Shown here piece by piece: positions 43,941 to 53,223 of a stretch of 64,000 nt of DNA. Where the stretch lies: the NCBI GenBank assembly GCA_963696525.1, contig CAVOKO010000009.1, positions 434,001 through 498,000 on the forward strand, given 5' to 3'. Position 1 is the stretch's first letter. Each line of letters starts with the position of its first letter. The DNA comes from CAWBRT01 sp963696525 (GTDB lineage: Bacteria; Acidobacteriota; Terriglobia; Terriglobales; Acidobacteriaceae). A program made the position numbers and the translations under genes. Below the pieces are notes generated by a model that saw only the letters and a program-made list of their open reading frames with translations, searched no databases and was not told the DNA's origin.

Positions 43941-44079
43941 ACTAGAACTTGTTTCATAAATGGTTCTTTGAAGGGGCGTGGCTTTAGCCGCGCCGTCCAG
44001 AGCCAACAAGAGTGAGGGCTTTAGCCCCTGAGGTGATTCGCCGTCTCCTCTAACTTCGGTTTATGAAACAAGCTCTAGT
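43941..44079. mobile_element. MITE-like element with 20-bp terminal inverted repeats
   Basis: ACTAGAACTTGTTTCATAAA (43941-43960) and TTTATGAAACAAGCTCTAGT (44060-44079) pair with one mismatch. The interior (GGTTCTTTGAAGGGGCGTGG ... GGGCTTTAGCCCCTGAGG) is the dispersed repeat also seen at 19485-19560. No coding capacity. It lies between the two acs genes, just upstream of copy 1. A CCCCGGCGAGC/GCTCGCTGGGG hairpin at about 43826-43850 lies between it and copy 1. Confidence 0.75.
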
Positions 44080-44091
44080 CAAGAATTGGAG

Positions 44092-46005
44092 TCATTGTTC
44101 CAGAGTTGAGATGTCGCCGATCTCAGTCCCCGTTTCTTTAGCCTTCAAAAAGCGCCGCATGATCTTTCCCGAGCGCGTCTTCGGCAGCGACGCCACGAAA
44201 TCGATCACCGAGGGTGTCGCGATCGGGCCAAGTTCACGCCGCACATGCTCGATGAGAGATGCATTCAGAGCAGGGGTACCGGTGTACCCTGCCCGCAGCA
44301 GTACAAAGGCCTTAATCGACTCGCCCTTGACGGCGTCGGGGATGCCGATGGCGGCGGCTTCGCCTACCGCCGGATGCGAGACCAGCGCGCTTTCCACCTC
44401 GGCGGTGCCGATGCGGTGGCCGGCGACATTCAGCACATCGTCGGAGCGGCCGAGGACGGCAATATAGCCGTGCTCATCGCGAATGGCAACATCTCCGGTA
44501 ATGTAGGCTCCCGGCACCACCTTCCATTCACGCTGGTAGCGCGCATCGTCGCCCCACACCGTGCGCATCATGTGCGGAAACGGACGTTTGAGAACGAGTT
44601 GGCCGCCGACATTGTTCGGCGCTGAAGTGGTATCGGTGGTGAGCACATCAGCTTCAACCCCGGGCAGAGGCAGCCCGGCTTTTCCGATGCGCACAGGCAT
44701 GGTGATGGGCGTGCCGAGCGTCGGCCCTCCCAGCTCGGTCTGCCACCAGTTATCCACCACGTAGCCCCACTTGCCGTCGCCCGCCAGATAAGTCTGCGCC
44801 CAGCGCCAGGCCTCCGGATTCAGCGGCTCGCCGGCGCAGGCAATCACGCGCAGGCTGCTAAGATCGTGGGCGCAAGGCAGGTTTTCTCCGTAGCGCATCC
44901 ACATGCGGATCGCGGTGGGCGCGGTGAACATCTTGGTCACGCCATAGCGCTCCACGATTTGCCACGCCACGCCGGGCTCCGGGTAGTCGATGGCGCCTTC
45001 GCGAAGCAGAGTCGTGGCTCCGGCGCAGAGCGGCGCGTAAACGATGTAGCTGTGCCCCACAATCCAGCCGATGTCCGACGTACACCAGAAGATGTCGCGC
45101 GGGCCGACATCGTAGAACGTGCTCAGGTGATAGGTCGTGCCCACCATGTAGCCGCCGTGCACATGCACCACTCCCTTGGGCTTGCCGGTCGTTCCCGAGG
45201 TGTAAAGGATGAAGAGCGGATCTTCCGCATCCATGTCCTCTGCCGGACATTCGGAGCTGAACTTCTGGAGGTCGTAGTAATTGAGCTCGCGCGGGCCGGG
45301 GCTGTCGAGCGTCGGCGTGGTGCGCGGCACAACGATGACTCTCTCCACGGAATCCAGACCGTCAACCGCTTCGTCCACAATCGATTTCAGTGGAACCGGC
45401 TTGCCGCGGCGATAGCCAAGCTCGCCGGCGATGACGACTTTCGCCCCCGCATCCACAATGCGGTCGCGCAGCGCGGTGTGACCGAGTCCCGCGTAAACCA
45501 CCGAATGGATCGCCCCGATGCGCGCGCAGGCCAGCATCGAAACAATGCCTTCGATGGTCAGCGGCATATAGATGATGACGCGATCCCCTTTGCGCACATC
45601 GACCGACTTGAGGCCATTGGCAAAGCGGCAAACCATGCGATAGAGCTGTCCATAAGTGACCACCCGCTCCGCACCGTCTTCGCCAAGCCAGATGTAGGCG
45701 ACATGATTGAAACGATCCGACTTGGCGTGCCGATCCAGCGCGTTCAAGGTAATGTTGGTGCGGCCGCCAACGAACCATTGGTGATGGATGCCGTCGAATT
45801 CACTTACCTTGGTCCAGGGTTTGCTCCAATAAAACTTGGCGGCAATCCCCGCCCAGAAGGCGTCCGGATCTTGAATCGAGCGGGCGTATTCATCGTGCCA
45901 GTTCTTGAGTATCGCCGCGTCGGCCACGATGCTCGGTGGAGCATACGTCTCCTCCGTCGCGAGAAAATTCCCGATATTCTGCACGGTCGTTTTGGGAGTG
46001 CCCAT
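44092..46005 (-). CDS. Acetyl-CoA synthetase paralogue (AMP-forming), copy 2
   Basis: 637 residues from ATG 46005 (AAGGAG upstream; an ORF extension to 46272 has no ribosome site). It has the same motifs as copy 1: YTSGTTGKPKGVVHVHGGYM, WWQTELGGPT, RSDDVLNVAGHR, LPKTRSGKIMRR. It is clearly diverged from copy 1 through most of its length, so it is an old duplicate or separate lineage (acetyl- or propionyl-CoA synthetase). The conserved Trp of the acyl pocket suggests acetate or propionate. It is encoded upstream of copy 1 on the same strand and after actP. Confidence 0.92.
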   Translation of the reverse strand: MGTPKTTVQNIGNFLATEETYAPPSIVADAAILKNWHDEYARSIQDPDAFWAGIAAKFYWSKPWTKVSEFDGIHHQWFVGGRTNITLNALDRHAKSDRFNHVAYIWLGEDGAERVVTYGQLYRMVCRFANGLKSVDVRKGDRVIIYMPLTIEGIVSMLACARIGAIHSVVYAGLGHTALRDRIVDAGAKVVIAGELGYRRGKPVPLKSIVDEAVDGLDSVERVIVVPRTTPTLDSPGPRELNYYDLQKFSSECPAEDMDAEDPLFILYTSGTTGKPKGVVHVHGGYMVGTTYHLSTFYDVGPRDIFWCTSDIGWIVGHSYIVYAPLCAGATTLLREGAIDYPEPGVAWQIVERYGVTKMFTAPTAIRMWMRYGENLPCAHDLSSLRVIACAGEPLNPEAWRWAQTYLAGDGKWGYVVDNWWQTELGGPTLGTPITMPVRIGKAGLPLPGVEADVLTTDTTSAPNNVGGQLVLKRPFPHMMRTVWGDDARYQREWKVVPGAYITGDVAIRDEHGYIAVLGRSDDVLNVAGHRIGTAEVESALVSHPAVGEAAAIGIPDAVKGESIKAFVLLRAGYTGTPALNASLIEHVRRELGPIATPSVIDFVASLPKTRSGKIMRRFLKAKETGTEIGDISTLEQ

Positions 46006-46430
46006 TGAGCTTCGCTCCTTGGCAATATTCTGGATAAGGGAAACCGAAATGCACCCGGGGTCCCCGACACACGCCGCATTTGCGGGTGTCGGGGTGGCAA
46101 ACAGGCGTAGCGCAACCGACGTTGCCACAGCAAACGTTGGACGGCAATCCATCGCCAGCCTATGCCGTGCCACCAAGACCAACCAAGCAGACAGGCCGCA
46201 CCCCGCGTTGCGGCAAATCATAATGCGTCTGGGCCTGAGTAAATAGAAAAAAATTGGAGGCGAGGCCCCCAATCCTGAGTAGCACGTCTGGGGGCAGGAA
46301 CTCGGGGTCTCGCGAAAGGGATACCCCTGAAGTCACCCCAGCAAACGCGTAAGATGCCGTTTGCCGGGGACCTCGGTCCGCCTCCTGGGTACACCTATTC
46401 TGAAACTGCTACACCTGTTCTGAAACTGCT
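46006..46430. repeat. Repeat-rich spacer between actP and acs copy 2
   Basis: Holds a strong hairpin, CCCCGACAC (46062-46070) with GTGTCGGGG (46086-46094) plus inner CCGCA/TGCGG. A second, CCCCAGCAAACG with CGTTTGCCGGGG, lies near 46339-46371. A 20-bp tandem pair, TACACCTATTCTGAAACTGC (46390-46409) and TACACCTGTTCTGAAACTGC (46410-46429), sits one base before the actP stop. No gene is seen. The related CCCCGAC...GGGGTGG hairpin recurs at 48960-49040. Confidence 0.6.
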
Positions 46431-48038
<1,608 letters not shown>

Positions 48039-48040
48039 TT

Positions 48041-48415
48041 CTACTTACCCCCCTCTTCGTGTTCCAGGCGCACCATGATGCGCTTGCCGAAATCGTCGAA
48101 CTTGCGGGCGGCCCGCACGTAGAGCCAGGCGATGCCCCATGCCATAAAGAACTGGGACAACGCGAATAGGTAAGCGAGGTTTACGGGACCAAGTACCGTT
48201 TTGTTCATCAATTCCGGCGCATAGCCAACCAGGATCGGCAAGGCGAAGTAATAGACGACAAAAAAGATCGTAGCCGGGACCACGAATCCCTTTTTGGCGA
48301 GCAACAGCAACTTGAACTCGTCCATGTTCGCGACCCGGTCCCATTGAGATTGCTTCCCAGGAACCTCTCCCATGCCACGCTGGGGCGAAAGCGGTCCGGT
48401 AAAAGCTGTCGACAT
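48041..48415 (-). CDS. DUF485 (YjcH-like) membrane protein
   Basis: 124 residues from ATG 48415 with AGGAGG directly upstream. Two membrane helices (FVVPATIFFVVYYFALPIL, LFALSQFFMAWGIAWLYV) with the DUF485 pattern. It is the companion always found before ActP-type permeases and is thought to be a small accessory component. It ends 2 bp before actP and is the first gene of the acetate module. Confidence 0.9.
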   Translation of the reverse strand: MSTAFTGPLSPQRGMGEVPGKQSQWDRVANMDEFKLLLLAKKGFVVPATIFFVVYYFALPILVGYAPELMNKTVLGPVNLAYLFALSQFFMAWGIAWLYVRAARKFDDFGKRIMVRLEHEEGGK

Positions 48416-48933
48416 ATTTCCTCCTCTTTCATTTCTTCCGTTCGGGCCAATAAACAACGACTGCGTATAACCGTACGCATCCGCGAGAAACGGACATGAA
48501 ACGGCATGACCGCCCCGCCTTCGTCCTGTTTGGCTTCGGGGACCCCCGAGGCCTGATCATTATTGTTTAAGGATTCGATTCCACGCGAAAATCTCCGCGC
48601 ATTGTGGCCCGCCATCTGGACCGCAAATGCCGCCTTCCCCTGAGACCTTCGCTTACTGCATCTGTCCCCACATACAACGCCCCCTTGTGCGAGTTACATC
48701 TCGATGCACACCAGAGGGCGAATACAACTACAGCTACTTGGGACCGTACGATGCCATAAAACGGAAGAAAAGAACAGAGAAATTGAAAGACCCCCACTTA
48801 GAAGCATGAATAAGTTAGTGGGATGCGCTTAGCACCAAGCATTTGCGCAAGAAGCCCCAGATTGGGAAACTTGACGTCCAGCAATTATGGAACTTAGGTG
48901 GCAATCGCGCCAAGGCCGACTTTCAGCGGGCTA
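48416..48933. other. Long region upstream of the acetate module, no gene seen
   Basis: Probably contains the promoter for DUF485-actP. No coding frame with a ribosome site, no RNA gene and no clear -24/-12 sigma-54 pattern. Confidence 0.5.
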
Positions 48934-49184
48934 GCAGGCTGCTGAAAAACGCGCCGAATCCGGGGTCCCCGACAGGCCCGCTGTTGGCTTGTTGGGGTGG
49001 GGAGCCGGGATCCCCGACAAGCCCGCCAGAGGCTTTGTGGGGGTGGGAGTCCATGGTCTCCGACAGGTGCCGTAGTTGCGCGTGGTGGGGGCAGACCGTG
49101 CGATGTGCTACGAAATCTCTACGTAACAGAGTTACAGCGCAATGCAGGATCGCGCCGGAGCAGAGCTGTTCTTCAGCAGCCTGC
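48934..49184. mobile_element. MITE-like element, GCAGGCTGCTGAA terminal repeats (copy 1)
   Basis: Left end GCAGGCTGCTGAAAAAC (48934-48950) and the reverse complement GTTCTTCAGCAGCCTGC (49168-49184) bound 251 bp that hold a GC-rich repeat interior with two CCCCGACA...GGGGTGG-type hairpins. Copies with the same ends are at 50376-50529 and 58178-58301. No coding capacity. Confidence 0.7.
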
Positions 49185-49274
49185 CAGCAGTTTCCCTGGC
49201 TTGAATTCGCGCAGCCCAGGAAGATTCTCTTTTCAAACGGTCAAAAGCAATCTGTATAGCCGTCACAGCAACAT

Positions 49275-49290
49275 TGTGATATAAGTCACT
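49275..49290 (+). promoter_or_regulatory. CRP/FNR-like operator upstream of the FNR-like gene
   Basis: TGTGATATAAGTCACT has the CRP-family pattern TGTGA-N6-TCACT. It lies 113 bp before the ATG of the Crp/Fnr-family gene, a normal place for autoregulation. Binding is inferred. Confidence 0.5.
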
Positions 49291-49402
49291 TAGGGGCAGC
49301 TCACGACAGCGCGAGCACCGGGGTTGGTCATCGCATGCGCAAGGGCGGCATGGAACTTCCAGCGCCGGGCAAATCCTCGGAGCTGGGAGCTGCGGTCGTA
49401 GC

Positions 49403-50146
49403 ATGAATCTTCTGATGTCGGAGGGAAGAGTGGGTTCACCGTACGGTCTCGAACTGGTTGAGAATTGTGTGATCTGTAAATTGCGCACCGACAATTTTTT
49501 CTGCGGATTGCCCAAAACTTCGTTGGAAGCCTTCGAAAAAATCAAATTTACCGCCGCCTATCCCGCCGGCGCCGTGCTGTTTGTGGAAGGCCAGGGGCCG
49601 CGCGGCATTTATATGCTTTGCAAGGGGAGGGTTAAGCTTTCCACCACTTCCAGCGATGGCAAGACGCTGATCCTCAAGATCGTGCAACCCGGGGAACTGC
49701 TCGGCTTGCATGCTACCGTCTCCGGAACCCCTTACGAAATTACGGCCGAAACCGGCCAGCCCTGTCAGTTGAACTTCATCAAGCGCGACGATTTCCTGCG
49801 CTTCCTGCAACAACATGGCGATGCCTGTCTGAAGGCGGCGCAGCACCTCAGCCGCGACTGTCAATCGGCCTACCAGCAGATTCGCTCTCTAGGCCTGTCG
49901 CACGGCGCTCCGGAGCGCCTGGCCCGCCTGTTGCTTGAGTGGTCTCACGGAGAAGGCGCGGATGCGGACGGAATGCGCGTGAAGGTGGCCCTCACCCACG
50001 AAGAAATCGCTCAGATTATTGGCACTTCCCGGGAAACGGTCACGCGTACCCTGGCGGATTTCCGCAAGAAACAAATCGCGATTCTCAAGGGATCTACTCT
50101 GTTGATCAAGAATAAGCCCGTTCTGGAGCGATTGGTCGGCGCTTAA
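49403..50146 (+). CDS. Crp/Fnr-family regulator with FNR-type cysteines
   Basis: 247 residues. N-terminal cysteines ENCVICKLRTDNFFC (C22, C25, C34) with further Cys at C73 and C121 match the layout of FNR, in which three N-terminal and one internal Cys bind an oxygen-sensitive 4Fe-4S cluster. The cyclic-nucleotide-binding fold follows (LFVEGQGPRGIYMLCKGRVK), then a helix-turn-helix with ALTHEEIAQIIGTSRETVTR whose E-x-x-T-R end suits FNR-like DNA sites. Probable oxygen or redox-responsive regulator. Start at ATG 49403; GTG/ATG alternatives nearby give 4 residues less. It is transcribed toward the hybA-like operon. Confidence 0.85.
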   Translation: MNLLMSEGRVGSPYGLELVENCVICKLRTDNFFCGLPKTSLEAFEKIKFTAAYPAGAVLFVEGQGPRGIYMLCKGRVKLSTTSSDGKTLILKIVQPGELLGLHATVSGTPYEITAETGQPCQLNFIKRDDFLRFLQQHGDACLKAAQHLSRDCQSAYQQIRSLGLSHGAPERLARLLLEWSHGEGADADGMRVKVALTHEEIAQIIGTSRETVTRTLADFRKKQIAILKGSTLLIKNKPVLERLVGA

Positions 50147-50375
50147 CAGGCCTGCGGAAAAACGCGCCACAGCCGGACCACGGCACACGCCTTGTTTGCG
50201 CTGGTTGGGATATAAGAAGTGAGGCCTGGGGCGATTCGCCGAAACATTTTCCCAAACGCCCGGGTGACGCGGCGCAGAACAAGTCTCCCCTTTTTGAAAT
50301 TGCGCCTTTCGACTTTCTTTTTTCTCGCAAACGCCCTCACAATTATTTTCTGCTCCCGCCCTTCGCATGCTCCTA

Positions 50376-50529
50376 GCAAGCTGCTGAAAAACTCTCCTTC
50401 GAGGGTGTCATCCTGGGCGCGGCGAAGGATCTGCTGTTTGCGCGCGCTCGAAGTAAAGCTGATCCTTCGCTCGCCGAAAACCGGTGCGACCTCAGGATGA
50501 CACGGCTACGAGTTTTTTCAGCAGCCTCC
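50376..50529. mobile_element. MITE-like element, GCTGCTGAAAAA terminal repeats (copy 2)
   Basis: GCAAGCTGCTGAAAAACTC (50376-50394) pairs with GAGTTTTTTCAGCAGCCTCC (50510-50529). Inside, TGTCATCCTG/CAGGATGACA and GCGAAGGATC/GATCCTTCGC form nested palindromes of the CTGAGCG family. It lies between the FNR-like gene and the hyb-like operon. Confidence 0.7.
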
Positions 50530-50749
50530 TGGAATTGTTGCGAATACCCTCATAAATACCCCTACGACCTCTTTCTTGGCCCGATTAAGGTAATGCAATC
50601 GCATCGGTTTACAAAATTTCCCAAATCGGAACTACGCATTCAATATTGCGAATCTCTCCATGTCCGCCTCTCGTCGATAAATGTGGCGAATTTAAACATT
50701 ATTCTCCGATGCACCTCGCGGGATAAAGATTTCATGCTCACTTTATGAG

Positions 50750-50763
50750 GTGATTTGCATCAC
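50750..50763 (+). promoter_or_regulatory. FNR-type palindrome upstream of the hyb-like operon
   Basis: GTGATTTGCATCAC is a perfect palindrome of the FNR/CRP type (TTGAT-N4-ATCAA-like). A TATTAC -10 candidate at 50786-50791 would put a start near 50798, exactly 41.5 bp from the palindrome centre as in class II FNR promoters. The operon's first gene begins at 51245, giving a long leader. Confidence 0.55.
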
Positions 50764-50791
50764 TGCACCCGTTCGTCGGCGCCCATATTAC

Positions 50792-51244
50792 TTAGTGTAG
50801 TAAAACTTTGCTTTCATTCGCGATGTGCTTGGCTGTCAACGATCGGCATCACGAATTCATTCGCTTTCCTGGAAGTGCGCCAAAGTTTGGCGAGAGCAGT
50901 TGGCTAGGCCGCTCCTGACAACGACCTGCCGCGGCGGTATTCGGACGAACGAAGCGACCGTTGTAAAGCAGGACTGAATTTTATCGATCCGGGTGGTACG
51001 TGAGATTCGGCAAGCAACTTCGAAAAACCGGCGTTGGACCCGCTCTAAGCCGGGCTCAATTCCGAATAGCAGTCTATAGTATTTTTCTGTAGTTCAGCTC
51101 TCGATCTCACTTCCCTGCCCGCAATTTCGGAATTCTTGACCAGTGGAATTGGCAAGTGCCACCCCGAGCGACGCAAGCGCCTCGTCTGCCGTGGGCCCAG
51201 TGCTACCGCTCCCGATGGTCGCTCTGCGCCGAAGTGGAGAAATT
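50792..51244 (+). other. Long untranslated leader before the hyb-like operon
   Basis: No gene or known riboswitch seen. One short frame from ATG 50823 (about 31 codons) has no ribosome site. The frame of the first gene is open upstream to 51143, but MSKSLLY at 51245 has GGAG just before it and is the better start. Confidence 0.45.
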
Positions 51245-52033
51245 ATGAGTAAGTCTCTTTTGTACGATGCCACAATGTGCATTGGCTGCAAGCAGTGCGA
51301 GGCCGGTTGCGCAGAGCAGAATCACTTGCCCTACAACGAGAAGATTGCCGTTGAGCAGGTAACCTCGGACCATAAATTCACCACCGTCGTCGCCAAACAG
51401 GAGAAGTTCATGCGGCGGCTTTGCATGCACTGCCAGGACCCGGCGTGCGCTTCGGTCTGCCCTGTGGCGGCCCTGCGCAAAACGCCTGCCGGCCCGGTAA
51501 TTTACGAAGAAGCGCGCTGCATGGGTTGCCGCTACTGCATGGTGGCCTGCCCGTTCGGGGTCCCAAAGTACGAGTGGGCGAAGGTGCTTCCCAAGGTGCA
51601 GAAGTGCATCATGTGCCCGGACCGCATCGCCGCCGGCAAGCAGACGGCATGCGCCGAAGCTTGCCCGACCGGTGCCACCAAGTTCGGCGAGCGCGATGAA
51701 CTGATTCGCGAAGCCCGTGAACGGATTGGTGCGAATCCCTCGAACTATGTTCCGCACGTCTTTGGCATCGAGGAAGTTGGCGGAACCTGCGTGCTGATGC
51801 TTTCCGGGATACCGTTCGATCAATGGAACATGCGGCTGTCCGATCTGCCGAACGACCCGTTGCCGCTTTACACCTACAAAGTTCTTTCGCGGATTCCCGA
51901 CTTCGTTCCGCTGGGCGGAATCGTGCTGGGTGGAGTCTGGTGGATCACTCACCGCCGCGACGAGGTGGCCGAGGCCGAAGCCGCTGAAAAAGCGGAGCAA
52001 GAAGCCGGCAAGAAGAATGGAGGCGCGCGATGA
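51245..52033 (+). CDS. HybA-like four-cluster ferredoxin subunit, no signal peptide, C-terminal membrane anchor
   Basis: 262 residues from ATG 51245 (GGAG upstream). Four 4Fe-4S cysteine sets: C12-C22 (CIGCKQCEAGC), C60-C72 (CMHCQDPACASVCP), C92-C102 (CMGCRYCMVACP), C121-C140 (CIMC...CAEACP). This is the HybA/DmsB/NrfC type. One membrane helix at about 220-235 (VPLGGIVLGGVWWI) and an acidic/Glu-rich tail follow. Unlike HybA it has no Tat signal, so orientation is uncertain. The stop overlaps the HybB-like start by 4 bp. No hydrogenase or other catalytic subunit is encoded in the window. Confidence 0.88.
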   Translation: MSKSLLYDATMCIGCKQCEAGCAEQNHLPYNEKIAVEQVTSDHKFTTVVAKQEKFMRRLCMHCQDPACASVCPVAALRKTPAGPVIYEEARCMGCRYCMVACPFGVPKYEWAKVLPKVQKCIMCPDRIAAGKQTACAEACPTGATKFGERDELIREARERIGANPSNYVPHVFGIEEVGGTCVLMLSGIPFDQWNMRLSDLPNDPLPLYTYKVLSRIPDFVPLGGIVLGGVWWITHRRDEVAEAEAAEKAEQEAGKKNGGAR

Positions 52034-53223
52034 AGTTCAAGTTCACCTTCTGGAAGCTGGTATTCGCGATCATCATGGTCCTGGGCGGCTACGCGACGGT
52101 CGTCCGTTTCACCCAGGGCCTGGGCGCTTCGACCAACATGAGCGACCAGTATCCTTGGGGCATCTGGATCGGCTTTGACGTGCTCTGTGGCGTGATGCTC
52201 GCGGCTGGCGGCTTCACCCTGACCGGCGCGGTTCACATCCTCAATGTGAAGCGGCTGGAACCGATCGTGCGGCCGACGGTGCTAACGGCTTTTTCCGGAT
52301 ACCTGCTGGTTTCGATCGCGCTGATGTATGATTTGGGCCGGCCCTACCGCATCTGGCACCCGCTGGTCATGCGCAATCCGCACTCGGTGATGTTCGAGGT
52401 GGCGATGTGCGTCATGTGTTACACGACGGTGCTGGCGCTGGAGTTCTCGCCGATCGTGCTGGAGCGTTTCAACCTGAAAAAGCCGCTGAAGTTCATCAAG
52501 GCGGCGTTGATTCCGCTGGTGATCCTGGGCTGTATTCTGTCGACGCTGCACCAGTCTTCGCTGGGGACCATGTACCTGATCATGCCGGAGAAGCTGCACC
52601 CCTTCTGGTACAGCCCGCTGCTGCCGGTGTTCTTTTTCATCTCGGCGATCGCGGTTGGCCTGGCGATGACGATTTTCGAATCTTCGATCAGCTCCCGTGT
52701 CTTCGGCCGCCAGCTTGAGTTGCCGATCATCCAGGAGCTGGGACGGATTCTGCTGGTAGTCCTGAGCGTGTACGCGATCTTGCGCTTTGAGGATCTGTAC
52801 CATCGCGGCGTGCTGCACCAAGCCTTCATGCCGCAGTACGAGACTTACTTTTTTTGGCTGGAGATCATCATGGCGTTCATCGCGCCGATTGCGTTGCTCT
52901 CCATCAAGAAGGTTCGCATGAACCCGGGCGGCCTGTATTTCTGCGCCGTGCTGACCGTGTTGGGATTCATCACCAACCGGCTGAACGTCAGCATTACGGG
53001 GATCGAACACTGGGTCGGCAAACACTATCTGCCCAGTTTCACGGAGTTCTCGGTGACGGCATCGATGGTCGCCGGCGGCTTCGCCTTGTTTGGGCTGGCG
53101 GTGAAGTACCTGCCCATCTTCGAGGACGAACACCAACTCAAACCCAAACCATCCGCACCACGTGCGGTGGAAGCGGTGGCACCACTGAGTTCGACCACGG
53201 TGGTCACGAATGCCGGAGATTGA
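52030..53223 (+). CDS. HybB/NrfD-like integral membrane subunit
   Basis: 397 residues with about ten membrane helices. NrfD/HybB features: DQYPWGIWIGFDVLCGVMLA near the N-terminus, PYRIWHPLVMRNPHSVMFEV, and SSLGTMYLIMPEKLHPFWYS. Such subunits exchange electrons with the quinone pool and pair with a HybA-type ferredoxin. It overlaps the HybA-like gene by 4 bp and the sensor-kinase gene by 14 bp, so the three are translationally coupled. The missing electron donor or acceptor enzyme must be elsewhere or be a soluble partner. Confidence 0.87.
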   Translation: MKFKFTFWKLVFAIIMVLGGYATVVRFTQGLGASTNMSDQYPWGIWIGFDVLCGVMLAAGGFTLTGAVHILNVKRLEPIVRPTVLTAFSGYLLVSIALMYDLGRPYRIWHPLVMRNPHSVMFEVAMCVMCYTTVLALEFSPIVLERFNLKKPLKFIKAALIPLVILGCILSTLHQSSLGTMYLIMPEKLHPFWYSPLLPVFFFISAIAVGLAMTIFESSISSRVFGRQLELPIIQELGRILLVVLSVYAILRFEDLYHRGVLHQAFMPQYETYFFWLEIIMAFIAPIALLSIKKVRMNPGGLYFCAVLTVLGFITNRLNVSITGIEHWVGKHYLPSFTEFSVTASMVAGGFALFGLAVKYLPIFEDEHQLKPKPSAPRAVEAVAPLSSTTVVTNAGD

